51,751 nucleotides of DNA, from NCBI GenBank assembly GCA_019638705.1, contig JAHBTI010000022.1, positions 1 through 51,751 of the forward strand, in the 5' to 3' direction. The notes below the pieces were generated by a model, which saw only the letters and a program-made list of their open reading frames with translations, was not told where the DNA came from and did not search any database. This document shows positions 8,420-17,197 of this stretch, piece by piece. Within the stretch, counting starts at the first letter, position 1; each line of letters begins with the position of its first letter. Source of the stretch: Bacteroidota bacterium (GTDB lineage Bacteria > Bacteroidota > Bacteroidia > B-17B0 > Aurantibacillaceae). The translations under genes and the position numbers were made by a program.

Positions 8420-10333
8420 CTAAATTTCTTCCTGTATTTCCAGCCAACGCATGGATTTTTCATCTAAGCTTTCACTCAGCAATTTTAACTCAGCACTTAA
8501 TTTTTGAATGTTGTTATAATCTGTAATGCCACTTGCCAATTCATTTTCCAAACCTTTCTTTTTTTCTTCCAATTTCGGAATTTCTTTTTCCAATTCTTCT
8601 AACTCACGCTGAATTTTAAACGATAATTTTTTTGTAGCAGGTTTTTCTGTTTGCTTACTTTCAACTGCCAACTTCAAACTTTGAACTTCAAACTTTAAAC
8701 TCTCTTCACTAACCACAGACTTTAAACTTTCATCTTTCAACTTCAAACTTTCTCTGTACTCCGTATAATTTCCGGGGAAATCTTTAATTGCACCGTTTCC
8801 CTCTAAAACAAAGGTATGGTCAACCAAGCGGTCAATAAAATAGCGGTCGTGCGACACAATTAACACGCAACCTTTAAACTCTTCCAAAAAATCTTCCAGC
8901 GTTTGCAGTGTTACAATGTCCAAATCATTTGTCGGTTCGTCTAAGATTAAAAAGTTAGGATTTTTCATCAGCACCGTTAATAAAAACAAACGGCGTTTTT
9001 CGCCGCCGCTCAACGTATGCGCATAGCTGTATTGCACATTTGGCGGGAAGTTAAAGCGCGTAAGTAATTGCGAAGCCGACAAGCTTGTTCCGTTTGCCAA
9101 AGGAATGTGGTCGGCAATATCTTGCACAATTTCAATAATGCGTTTATCATTACTGATTTGCATTCCGCCCTGCGAATAATAACCAAACACAATGGTATCG
9201 CCCAAAGAAACTTTTCCTGTATCAACCTGTTCTTTTCCCTGAATGATATTTAAGAGTGTAGTTTTTCCCACACCGTTTTTCCCGACAACGCCAATTTTTT
9301 CACCCGGAATAAAGGTGTAAGTAAAGGGTTCGGTGAGAATTTTTTTGTTGGGATAATTTTTTGTGATGCGGTGCAATTCCACAATTTTTGACCCCATGCG
9401 TTCCATTTTCACGGTAAGCTCTATTCTTTTTTCGGTACGTTTTTGCTTGGCTTTTTTCTCAATTTCGTAAAAAGCGTCCACCCGCGATTTTGATTTTGTT
9501 CCGCGTGCTTTCGGCATTTTTCGCACCCACACCACTTCGCGGCGATACAAATTTTTTGCCTTGTCAATTTCGGCATTCAAAATTTGTTCGCGTTCAGCTT
9601 TTTTTTCCAAGTAATAATCAAAATTGCCTTTGTATTCAAACAATTCGTGATTGTCAATTTCTATAATGCGGTCGCACACTTCGTCCAAAAAATATCGGTC
9701 GTGTGTTACCAATAAAATGCTCAATGAATTATCCTGCAAATAATTTTCCAACCACTCAATCATGTCAATGTCCAAATGATTGGTGGGTTCGTCCATAATA
9801 ATCAAATTCGGACGATTGATTAAAGTGAGCGCAACCGCCACACGTTTTTTTTGTCCGCCGCTCAAAGTGCTGATGATTTGCGTGGTATCTCTTATTTCCA
9901 AGCGCGACAAAATTTCCACAATATTTTTTTCGTAATCCCAAGCACCAAGTTGGTTCATCTGTTCCAAAGCATCGTGTAGTTTATCGGTGGCAGCGGCGTT
10001 TCCGCTTTCGCTCAACTTCACCGCATGATTGTAATTTTTTATGCACTTCACAAATGGATTGTCGGCATTGTCAATCAATTGCTGAATACTTTGTGTTTCG
10101 TCAAACGAAAAATTTTGTTCTAAAAAACCAATGGTAATGTCTTTGCGAAACGTTACTTCGCCCTCATCGGCAATTTCAAGCCCTTTCAATATTTTAAAAA
10201 GTGTGGTTTTTCCCGAACCGTTTTTGGCTACGAGTGCCACTTTATCGCCGTAATTAATGCCGAAAGAAATTTTATTGAAAAGCACTTTTTCGCCGTAGGC
10301 TTTGGAAACAGCGTTTACCGAGAGTAAATTCAT
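8420..10333 (-). CDS. ABC-F family ATPase, Uup/Rup-like
   Basis: A 637-residue soluble protein with two tandem ATP-binding cassettes and no membrane segments. Cassette 1 has Walker A at 36-43 (AKNGSGKT), signature LSGGQKKR and Walker B LIIMDEPTNHLD; cassette 2 has GVVGKNGVGKTT, LSGGEKRR and LILDEPTNDLD. Between them is the ABC-F linker rich in Arg/Lys (RRKVW-like: RREVVWVRKMPKARGTKSKSR). The last 70 residues form a coiled coil typical of Uup. ABC-F proteins act on ribosomes. The connector before the coiled coil, about residues 528-555, contains three copies of a 13-base DNA repeat (see separate entry), which looks like a tolerated insertion. Confidence 0.92.
   Translation of the reverse strand: MNLLSVNAVSKAYGEKVLFNKISFGINYGDKVALVAKNGSGKTTLFKILKGLEIADEGEVTFRKDITIGFLEQNFSFDETQSIQQLIDNADNPFVKCIKNYNHAVKLSESGNAAATDKLHDALEQMNQLGAWDYEKNIVEILSRLEIRDTTQIISTLSGGQKKRVAVALTLINRPNLIIMDEPTNHLDIDMIEWLENYLQDNSLSILLVTHDRYFLDEVCDRIIEIDNHELFEYKGNFDYYLEKKAEREQILNAEIDKAKNLYRREVVWVRKMPKARGTKSKSRVDAFYEIEKKAKQKRTEKRIELTVKMERMGSKIVELHRITKNYPNKKILTEPFTYTFIPGEKIGVVGKNGVGKTTLLNIIQGKEQVDTGKVSLGDTIVFGYYSQGGMQISNDKRIIEIVQDIADHIPLANGTSLSASQLLTRFNFPPNVQYSYAHTLSGGEKRRLFLLTVLMKNPNFLILDEPTNDLDIVTLQTLEDFLEEFKGCVLIVSHDRYFIDRLVDHTFVLEGNGAIKDFPGNYTEYRESLKLKDESLKSVVSEESLKFEVQSLKLAVESKQTEKPATKKLSFKIQRELEELEKEIPKLEEKKKGLENELASGITDYNNIQKLSAELKLLSESLDEKSMRWLEIQEEI
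8670..8751. repeat. 13-base direct repeats inside the ABC-F linker
   Basis: AACTTCAAACTTT occurs exactly at 8670-8682, 8684-8696 and 8739-8751, with near copies between (for example GACTTTAAACTTT from 8719). The spacing is not a multiple of three, so copies are translated in different frames; the resulting peptide is a Ser-Leu-Lys rich stretch in the linker before the C-terminal coiled coil. Confidence 0.8.
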
Positions 10334-10401
10334 GGCGCGAAATTAAGCATTTGGAAAGGGAATAATGGAAGTAATTTTTTATAATCTTTACAAAAAATTT
10401 C

Positions 10402-11475
10402 GTGAAGAAAAATCTGCTTTATATCAATTTTTACAAATCAATGTATGGTGATATTTCCGAATTATACAAACAGCAGCGTAATACCATTTCCTATAAAGCA
10501 GAATTGACTAATTTTTTTAATGTCAGTTATGTCATTAACAGTAACATCACATTTAACGAAAATTACAAAGGAGTTCACATTACATCAAAAAATAAAAACG
10601 CCGTATCATTTCTCATCTTTATATGTTCATACATCAGAAAAAATAATGTTGATATTGTGATTATTCACGGTACACATTATTTTTTGCAGGCTGCTTGCAT
10701 AAAACTGTTTTGCAAAACCAAAGTCATTTTGCAACATCATGCCGAAAAAACATATTTGAGTAAAAAGGCGGTGTTCATGAGATTTTGCAAGCGATTTGTT
10801 GATTTATATTTTTTCACGGGAAAAGATGTAGCATTACCTTTTATTGAGAGAAAATGTATCTCCGAAACAAAAATAGCGGAAATGGTTGCAGGTACTACGG
10901 ATTTTCAAATCCACTTGGAAAAAAATACGAACAAAATAAAAGAACTTTGCTTTGTAGGGCGATTAAATAAAAACAAAAATTTAATGACCGTTTTAAAAGC
11001 GATAGTAAAATTAAAAACTTTGCGCTCCGATTTCAGGCTTTCGGTTTATTACAGCACAAATGAGGAAGAAAAAGATTTGAAAATTTTTTGCCAACAAAAT
11101 GATTTGAATGAATTGGTGATTTTTAAAGGAAAAATTGCCAACAGTGAAGTAGAAAAAATTTTAAATGTAGGCGATATTTACATTTCCGCCAGTTTTAATG
11201 AAAGTTGCGGCTTCGCGCTTATTGAGGCTTTGGCTTGCGGCTGTTATCCTGTGGTTTCGCGTATTCCGTCTTTTAATTTTTTATTGCAAGGTTTGGAACA
11301 TAAAAAACAATTTTCTCCTGATGATGCAGAAGAATTGGCGAGTACATTAAACGAAGCTATTAATTTGGATTTGAACGAAACTACGCGAAAAGAAATTCGC
11401 CGACACTTTGAACAAACAAGCAGTCCCCAAGCCATTGCCAGGCAAATTAATCAGGCTGTTCAGGCAATTCTTTAA
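10402..11475 (+). CDS. Glycosyltransferase family 4-like protein
   Basis: This 357-residue protein has the GT-B two-domain pattern. The C-terminal half begins with ELCFVGRLNKNKNLMTVLKAI and holds the GT1/GT4 donor-binding signature around residues 250-285 (ADIYISASFNESCGFALIEALACG-like, here starting GDIYISAS), where the E-x7-E pair contacts the nucleotide sugar. The N-terminal acceptor domain has a poorly conserved helix-rich start. The start is GTG at 10402; the next in-frame ATG (10441) would cut the first beta strand KNLLYINF. It is divergent from the ABC-F gene and its 3' end overlaps the convergent GT4 gene by 29 bases. Substrate unknown; the context suggests surface polysaccharide. Confidence 0.85.
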   Translation: MKKNLLYINFYKSMYGDISELYKQQRNTISYKAELTNFFNVSYVINSNITFNENYKGVHITSKNKNAVSFLIFICSYIRKNNVDIVIIHGTHYFLQAACIKLFCKTKVILQHHAEKTYLSKKAVFMRFCKRFVDLYFFTGKDVALPFIERKCISETKIAEMVAGTTDFQIHLEKNTNKIKELCFVGRLNKNKNLMTVLKAIVKLKTLRSDFRLSVYYSTNEEEKDLKIFCQQNDLNELVIFKGKIANSEVEKILNVGDIYISASFNESCGFALIEALACGCYPVVSRIPSFNFLLQGLEHKKQFSPDDAEELASTLNEAINLDLNETTRKEIRRHFEQTSSPQAIARQINQAVQAIL

Positions 11476-12517
11476 ACAACAGTTCCATTATTTTCTTTGC
11501 CGAAGTATCCGCAGTATTAAACACAATTTGTTTGTGCTGAATTTCTTTTTGCGAGAAAAGCTGAACTAATTTTTTCAAAAGTTCTTCTTTGCTCTTCCCG
11601 ACAAAAAGATTTTCTATTTGGCGATTAGACAAGGCTCTTGTGCTTATTCCGATACAACCACTATACAGGGCTTCTGCCAAAACCATTGGACCACCCTCGT
11701 AATGGGCAGTATGCAAAAACACTTTGCTTTGCGACATTAATTCTAATGTTTCACGATGCGATTTTAATCCTACTAATTTTACGTTTTCTTCTAAGTTCAG
11801 TTTATTGATTAAATGTTGTAACCTCTTATGCTCTTTTCCTTTGCCTGCAATCACGGCGGTTATATCGGGTTTTATTTTTTTAAGTTCTGCAATCAGCTCA
11901 ATAAACAATCTGTAATTTTTTAACGGAATTAGCGAACCCGCGCCAAGCACGTCAATAGGGCGAGTGCCGTTATTGTAAGGCGGGAATATTTCTGCATTAA
12001 TTCCGTTTTCAATCACATGAGCAGGTTTAACGCGGTGATTTTTAAAAAATTCTTCCTGCAAAAAATCGCTCAAAGCAACCAACTGAGATGCTTTTGGCTT
12101 TATATAAGCTATATGTCGGTTGTTTTTTTTCGCGTCCTGCCCTTGCAACCAAATGAAATGAGAAAGATTTTTATCCAAAGCAAAGCGTTGTGAAACTCGT
12201 GCCGCATCGGTACACCAAAAGGTAATCATTCCTTTCAGATTTTCGGTTTTGCGAATATGCTCCAAAACTTGATATGTTCTTCGCCATGCCAACCATTTCC
12301 ATATAAGGCGGCGATTGCGCCCGCCAATGGCAACAATCGGAATATTGTTCCACAAATATTGTTTTTGCACAAAAGGATAATGCAAGGAAACAATCGTAAA
12401 TTTTATTTCTGAAAAATTTTTCTTCAACGACAAAACAAGTTGCTGAACGGGGGGAAGGCAAGTTGTGTCCTGCTCATCGGCTGGAAAGCCGGGTGTAACA
12501 ATTACTACTGTGTCCAT
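11447..12517 (-). CDS. Glycosyltransferase family 4 protein
   Basis: A 356-residue GT-B glycosyltransferase. The N terminus MDTVVIVTPGFPADEQDTTCLPP is typical of GT4 enzymes, with a glycine/proline loop after strand 1. The C-terminal donor domain shows VLGAGSLIPLKNYRLFIELIAEL, then IAGKGKEHKRLQHLINKLNLEENVKLVG, and the donor signature VFLHTAHYEGGPMVLAEALYSGC. It is the last gene of a minus-strand operon with the polymerase/ligase (13-base overlap at its start) and the Wzz-like protein, so it probably adds one sugar of the repeat unit made by this locus. Sugar donor and linkage cannot be told. Its stop overlaps the convergent GT4 gene. Confidence 0.88.
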   Translation of the reverse strand: MDTVVIVTPGFPADEQDTTCLPPVQQLVLSLKKNFSEIKFTIVSLHYPFVQKQYLWNNIPIVAIGGRNRRLIWKWLAWRRTYQVLEHIRKTENLKGMITFWCTDAARVSQRFALDKNLSHFIWLQGQDAKKNNRHIAYIKPKASQLVALSDFLQEEFFKNHRVKPAHVIENGINAEIFPPYNNGTRPIDVLGAGSLIPLKNYRLFIELIAELKKIKPDITAVIAGKGKEHKRLQHLINKLNLEENVKLVGLKSHRETLELMSQSKVFLHTAHYEGGPMVLAEALYSGCIGISTRALSNRQIENLFVGKSKEELLKKLVQLFSQKEIQHKQIVFNTADTSAKKIMELLFKELPEQPD

Positions 12518-13953
12518 TTGTTTTGTGTTACATTATCTAAATAAACAATCGCTGCCATTGAAGAAAACACAGGCATTGCTAATTTATCAAATTCAATAAA
12601 GCCGTTAAAAAATCCGTGTGTGTAAAACGAAATTAATCCGAGCAAGAGATAAAATGCCGTGTTTTTTATTTGTTTGTCTTTAGTTCGTTTATAAATGTTT
12701 AAAGCCATTGAAATCACAAAAAACACCATGAGTGAAAAAATGATAAGCCCGAAAATCCCTGTTTCGCTCAGATAATTCAAGTATTCCGAATGTGCATGTC
12801 CTTTTGTTCCGTTGTAAGTGCTGATGCGTGTCATTTCATTTCGCACTTGATATTGTCCGTAAAAAAACTGATAAGTGCCGGGACCAAAACCAAACACAGG
12901 TTTGTCTTTAAACATTCTGACTGCGCATTTCCAACGGTTAATGCGTTCTCTGTTTGAAGCATCAGAATTGACATTGGAAATAGATTTGAAATGCTCTGTT
13001 ATATCTTTGCTATGGCTTAATTCTTTGTTTTGCGAAAAATTTTTAATAAGGTCGCTGTTTGAAAACACTATCATTCCGCCAATTAAAGCCAAAGCGAGAA
13101 CATATTTTGCTTTGACGTTAAAGTAAATAAAGCAAGCCGCTGTAATTGTTACAGCTAAGGAAAGCCAAGCAGCCCGCGAATAAGACAAGTATGCTGCCGC
13201 GCAGAAAACAACAAACAAAGCAGCGTAAAGCGTTTTCAACTTGTTTTTTTGATCCGAAAAAATATTGATAAATAAAAACGGTATAAAAAAAACAAGAACC
13301 GTTCCGTACATGGTATGGTCGTTATAAAATGGTTTTGACAGTGCTTCAAATTTCATGGTAGAGAAGTTGAGCACGGCATGTGAAGTTATTGCACGAACAG
13401 CAGGAATGAGCAAGCCCAAACAATGTAAAAGAAAAACACGTTTTATGTTTTTAATGTCAAGCAAAAACAATTCGTAATAGAAATAATAAAAGGTGATGTA
13501 ATAAAGTAATTTAACGGCTAAACGTTTAAATGAAACCATCGGCATCTCGCTTGTGCAGGAAGTAACAAAGAGCCAGCACAAATCGGCAATCACTAAAATG
13601 GTAATCGGGTGTGAAAGAAAAGATTTTTGAATTTTTGTTCCTGTAATAATTTTTGCAATGAAAAAAAGCGAAAGCAAAATACAAATCAATTCAGAAGGCA
13701 CACCAATTTCAGAGCCGCCAAGGTTGACTGAAACAGAAAGCGGAATAAAAAAACTTAAAGCAAAAAGCAGAGATTGTTTGTATTTGAGTACAATCGCTAT
13801 TCCGAAAAGCCCGATTAATGATAAGCCGAAAAATAAAACTACTCTTTCAAGATTATAAAACCGACTGAAATAAAAAAGAAACAGCACAAGGCTTGCAAAG
13901 CCAAATGCCAATACATCATGTTTTGTGAGATTAAGATTTTGCTTGTTCCCCAA
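12505..13953 (-). CDS. O-antigen ligase / Wzy polymerase family membrane protein
   Basis: This 482-residue polytopic membrane protein has about 10-12 hydrophobic segments and the Wzy_C region in its second half: YLSYSRAAWLSLAVTI and, after a long periplasmic loop, FGFGPGTYQFFYGQYQVRNE with GHAHSEYLNYLSETG. The His-x-x-Leu/Glu-type loop is shared by WaaL ligases and some Wzy polymerases, which join polyprenyl-linked glycan units to each other or to lipid A core. The choice between the two cannot be made from sequence. It overlaps the downstream GT4 by 13 bases and the upstream Wzz-like gene by 23 bases, a tight three-gene operon of envelope glycan assembly. Confidence 0.85.
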   Translation of the reverse strand: MGNKQNLNLTKHDVLAFGFASLVLFLFYFSRFYNLERVVLFFGLSLIGLFGIAIVLKYKQSLLFALSFFIPLSVSVNLGGSEIGVPSELICILLSLFFIAKIITGTKIQKSFLSHPITILVIADLCWLFVTSCTSEMPMVSFKRLAVKLLYYITFYYFYYELFLLDIKNIKRVFLLHCLGLLIPAVRAITSHAVLNFSTMKFEALSKPFYNDHTMYGTVLVFFIPFLFINIFSDQKNKLKTLYAALFVVFCAAAYLSYSRAAWLSLAVTITAACFIYFNVKAKYVLALALIGGMIVFSNSDLIKNFSQNKELSHSKDITEHFKSISNVNSDASNRERINRWKCAVRMFKDKPVFGFGPGTYQFFYGQYQVRNEMTRISTYNGTKGHAHSEYLNYLSETGIFGLIIFSLMVFFVISMALNIYKRTKDKQIKNTAFYLLLGLISFYTHGFFNGFIEFDKLAMPVFSSMAAIVYLDNVTQNKWTQ

Positions 13954-14902
13954 AATTTTTAACGATAAGAATAATTGTAATCAAGGCAACGCCCAAAGCA
14001 AAGCCAATCAAGGCATTTAAAGAGTTTATAGGAAAAACTTTTTTGTAGCGTGGTTCGGCATAATCAATCACAAATAATTTTGGTGTGGGTGTGTCAAGAA
14101 TTTTTTTCAGACGAATTAGTTTTCCTTCGCTGTCATACAAACGCCCTAATCTGTTTTTAAAAGCAATAATGTCGTTGCCGATGTTTGGCGCGTTGTTGTT
14201 TGTTTTAGCCATCAATTTGTCAAGGTCAATAGAAATTTGCGAGTTGGAAGCTAAAATGACGAGACTGTTCAAATTGTTTTCCTTTAAAGTTTTGTTCAAT
14301 ATCAATTGCAAAGAGTCCACTTGTCTTTTTTCTTTGGTATAATCTTCCAATGCACTTTCATACAAAGTTTTTATGTTTTGCTTGTATATTTTTTCACGCA
14401 TATTATCGGCACAGGCAATTATGTAATTAATAATATCCGCCGATAGTTCAGGCGATTTTGTTTGTGCTGTAATTACAATGGACATACTCGGTGTGCGTTC
14501 AAAACGAATGTTCTTTTGGAATAGTTTTATCAATTTATCGTAATCTTCTTTTTTGTTCTCGTTCAATTTATAATAATTCATCAAGTCAAATTTCTTCACT
14601 ACAAAATCCCGTATTTCGTTTGACTTAAAAATCTGAATTAATCTGTCGGCTTCCACATCATAACCGAAGTTAGGGTTATCGATGCTCGCTTCCACCGAAG
14701 GACCCGAAGGCGGATACACAGTGCCTGTTGACTTATATTCTTTATCAAGAAATAAACTTGAAATAAGCGCACAGGCAAAACCAATGCCTCCGAAAATTAA
14801 AATGAACTTCAAATTCTTTTTAATGAATTTCCATAATTGCACCGTGTCGGTTTGTTGTTCTTGCTCTGTTATCATGTTTTCAAAAGTATAAATTTCGTGC
14901 AT
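13931..14902 (-). CDS. Wzz-like chain-length determinant protein
   Basis: A 323-residue inner-membrane protein with the polysaccharide co-polymerase layout: one transmembrane helix near residues 31-52 (FILIFGGIGFACALISSLFL), a large periplasmic region with long predicted coiled coil, and a second helix near 295-315 (ALIGFALGVALITIILIV) preceded by a proline-containing DYAEPRYKKVFPINS segment, typical of Wzz. Such proteins set glycan chain length together with a Wzy polymerase, encoded next door with a 23-base overlap. An alternative start is ATG at 14875 (codon 10), with a TACTTTTG box only 5 bases upstream; no strong ribosome site distinguishes the two. No kinase domain or outer-membrane export gene is present here. 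Confidence 0.85.
   Translation of the reverse strand: MHEIYTFENMITEQEQQTDTVQLWKFIKKNLKFILIFGGIGFACALISSLFLDKEYKSTGTVYPPSGPSVEASIDNPNFGYDVEADRLIQIFKSNEIRDFVVKKFDLMNYYKLNENKKEDYDKLIKLFQKNIRFERTPSMSIVITAQTKSPELSADIINYIIACADNMREKIYKQNIKTLYESALEDYTKEKRQVDSLQLILNKTLKENNLNSLVILASNSQISIDLDKLMAKTNNNAPNIGNDIIAFKNRLGRLYDSEGKLIRLKKILDTPTPKLFVIDYAEPRYKKVFPINSLNALIGFALGVALITIILIVKNFGEQAKS
14881..14888 (-). promoter_or_regulatory. -7-like box before the internal Wzz start
   Basis: The minus strand reads TACTTTTG (TAnnTTTG). It falls inside the longer Wzz reading frame, 5 bases before the ATG at 14875, so if used it would give a nearly leaderless transcript starting the shorter protein. Confidence 0.3.
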
Positions 14903-15029
14903 AAAATAGCGTAATAAAAATCAAAGGAAAAGAAATGCTCAAATTATTTATTGGTCAAAATCGCTTTTTGTTAAAACGGCTTTGGTGTTTTTAATTTTCT
15001 TTTTCATAAATTGGCAGAAATCTTAGCAA

Positions 15030-16529
15030 ATGCCGTCAGTTCTTTTATTCAATCCGCGTGCACAAAATTATAAGGCGAGAATACCAAACAGTATTCTTCA
15101 AATTGCCGCGAGCATTGAGGGGAAGCGTGAGTACATTGTTGTTGACGGAAATCTTGAAACCAATCCCGAAGAAAAAATTTTTAATTATCTGCGGCAACAA
15201 ACTATTTCCTTTTTTGCTTGTACCGTAATGCCGGGACCTCAATTAAAACAAGCCATTCCCATTTCAAAAAAAATCCGTAAACAATTTCCGCACATTAAAA
15301 TTATTTGGGGCGGATATTTCCCTTCCAATCAACCGAGCGTGGTTTTAAAATCGGGCTTTGTTGATTTTATTGTAAACGGCATGGGCGATATGTGTTTTCC
15401 CACCTTGCTTGACAGTATTGAAAAAAACACCTCATATAAAGAAATCAGCAATTTAATTTTTTTCGAAAACGGCAACATCGTTCACACAAAAAAAGATAAC
15501 ATATATGATTTGGACAGCTTGCCGCCATTGCCTTACGAGAAGCTGAATAATTTTTATCCTTTGCAAAAATATCTCGGCAAAACTTATTTGGGAACAAAAA
15601 CCATTGCCTATCATAGCAGTTTTGGCTGTCCCTTTACTTGCTCCTTTTGCGCGGTTGTTCCCATTTACAATGCGCGTTGGAAAGGCAAGTCAGCCGAAAA
15701 AATTTATAAAGACATAAAATATCTGAAAGATAATTTCGGAGGAAATGCCATAGAATTTCACGACAATAATTTTTTTGTTTCCGAGAAAAGAACGGTTGAG
15801 TTTGCGAAATTGATACACAAAGAAAACATGATTTGGTGGGGTGAAGCGCGTATTGACACTATGGATAAATACAGTGACGAAAGTTTACAATTTATTAGTA
15901 ACGCAGGTTGCCGAATGATTTTTTTCGGTGCGGAAACAGGCAACGATGAAATTCTAAAAAAAATGTCCAAAGGCGGAACACAAAGCGCGGAACAAATTTT
16001 GCGTTTTGCTTCACGCTTAAAAAAATTCGGCATTATTCCCGAATATTCTTTTGTGCTTGGAACGCCCGCCGCAAGCGAAGAAGAAGTGAACCGACAAATA
16101 GAAGAGGACATTGCTTTTATCAAAAAAATAAAACAAGCCAATCACCAAACCGAAATCATTATTTATACGTACAGTCCTGTACCAACCGAAGGCTCTGAAT
16201 TGTTTGAAGAAGTTAAAAAATCAGGATTTAGTTTCCCCGAAACATTAGAAGATTGGATTTCGTCTGCCTGGGAAAATTTTGATTTACGAAAAAACCCGCT
16301 CACGCCTTGGTTAAAACCTTATATGATTGATAAAATAAAAAACTTTGAAACCGTGCTTAACGGCTACTATCCTACGGTTTCAGACCTGAGACTTTCTCGG
16401 TTGCAAAAATCATTCATCAAATTATACAGCAGCATGAGATACAAAACAGGATTTTACAAATATCCTTATGAAATAAAAGCTATTCAAAAAATTTGGAAAT
16501 ACCGTCAACCTGAAAAAGAAGGTTTTTAA
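15030..16529 (+). CDS. B12-binding domain radical SAM protein
   Basis: A 499-residue class B-type radical SAM protein. Residues 1-140 form a cobalamin-binding Rossmann domain (MPSVLLFNPRAQ start, WGGYFPSNQPSVVLKSG, then VDFIVNGMGD where relatives have GEGE). As in BchE-like enzymes there is no DxHxxG, so cobalamin would bind without a His ligand. The radical SAM cluster cysteines are C200, C204 and C207 in GCPFTCSFC, followed by the usual GAETG motif of the barrel. Such enzymes perform C-methylation or ring/oxidative chemistry; substrate unknown. It is the first gene of a seven-gene operon and overlaps the next gene by one base (TAATG). Confidence 0.92.
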   Translation: MPSVLLFNPRAQNYKARIPNSILQIAASIEGKREYIVVDGNLETNPEEKIFNYLRQQTISFFACTVMPGPQLKQAIPISKKIRKQFPHIKIIWGGYFPSNQPSVVLKSGFVDFIVNGMGDMCFPTLLDSIEKNTSYKEISNLIFFENGNIVHTKKDNIYDLDSLPPLPYEKLNNFYPLQKYLGKTYLGTKTIAYHSSFGCPFTCSFCAVVPIYNARWKGKSAEKIYKDIKYLKDNFGGNAIEFHDNNFFVSEKRTVEFAKLIHKENMIWWGEARIDTMDKYSDESLQFISNAGCRMIFFGAETGNDEILKKMSKGGTQSAEQILRFASRLKKFGIIPEYSFVLGTPAASEEEVNRQIEEDIAFIKKIKQANHQTEIIIYTYSPVPTEGSELFEEVKKSGFSFPETLEDWISSAWENFDLRKNPLTPWLKPYMIDKIKNFETVLNGYYPTVSDLRLSRLQKSFIKLYSSMRYKTGFYKYPYEIKAIQKIWKYRQPEKEGF

Positions 16530-17197
16530 TGAAAGAAACAGTGCAAAAAATATACGCCACTTATTTGTTGAAACCTTATCTGAAACGGTATCTTAAAAAA
16601 GAACGTTTTTATCACTATAACAACAAGCGATTGAAAATTTACCCTACGGTGTTTCACCCGAAATATTTTTTCAGCACACAAATTTTGTTGCAGTTTTTGG
16701 AAACATTGGATTTAAAAGAAAAAACATTTTGTGAAGTTGGCGCGGGTTCGGGCGTAATCAGTTACAAGGCTTGGGAAAACGGCGCAAGCATTACGGCGAT
16801 TGAGATGAATGAAATTGCCATAAAAGGTTTGAAAGAAAATTTCGGTTCAATGCAAAATTTTGAAATCATTCAGTCCGATTTATTTGAAAATGTCGGAAAG
16901 AATAAATTCGATATTGTGATGATTAATCCGCCCTATTATTTTAAAGAGATTGAAAGCGAAGAAAGTTTAGCTTGGCATTGTGGGCAGAACGGAGAATACT
17001 TTCACAAACTGTTTAAACAACTTTCGGCTTTTATTCACAAATCTTCAGAAATGTACATTATTCTTTTTGAAGATTGCGAAACAGAACGCATTGAAAACAT
17101 TGCAAGAGATTATAATTTTTCTTTCACCAAAGTATTTGAAACAAAAATGAAGTGGGAAAAAAATTACATTTTTAACATAAACTATTTATGGAGTTGA
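16529..17197 (+). CDS. Class I SAM methyltransferase, PrmC/HemK-like fold
   Basis: This 222-residue methyltransferase has motif I CEVGAGSGVISY and the acidic ribose-binding end of strand 2 (AIEMNE). The catalytic-type NPPY sits at residues 133-136 after DIVMI. NPPY is shared with N-methyltransferases that act on Gln side chains or nucleic-acid amines, so an N-methyl transfer is plausible, but the family is broad and no PrmC N-terminal domain is present. Its N terminus (about 1-50) is basic with a HPKYFFSTQILLQFL segment before the Rossmann fold. It shares one base with the preceding radical SAM gene and overlaps the nucleotidyltransferase start by 10 bases, so translation is coupled. Confidence 0.85.
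   Translation: MKETVQKIYATYLLKPYLKRYLKKERFYHYNNKRLKIYPTVFHPKYFFSTQILLQFLETLDLKEKTFCEVGAGSGVISYKAWENGASITAIEMNEIAIKGLKENFGSMQNFEIIQSDLFENVGKNKFDIVMINPPYYFKEIESEESLAWHCGQNGEYFHKLFKQLSAFIHKSSEMYIILFEDCETERIENIARDYNFSFTKVFETKMKWEKNYIFNINYLWS

Noticed and set aside
15045..16141. Precursor peptide or other small genes within the radical SAM operon
   Set aside because: Open frames opposite these genes are shadows, and no small plus-strand gene with a spacing that fits a RiPP precursor was found.
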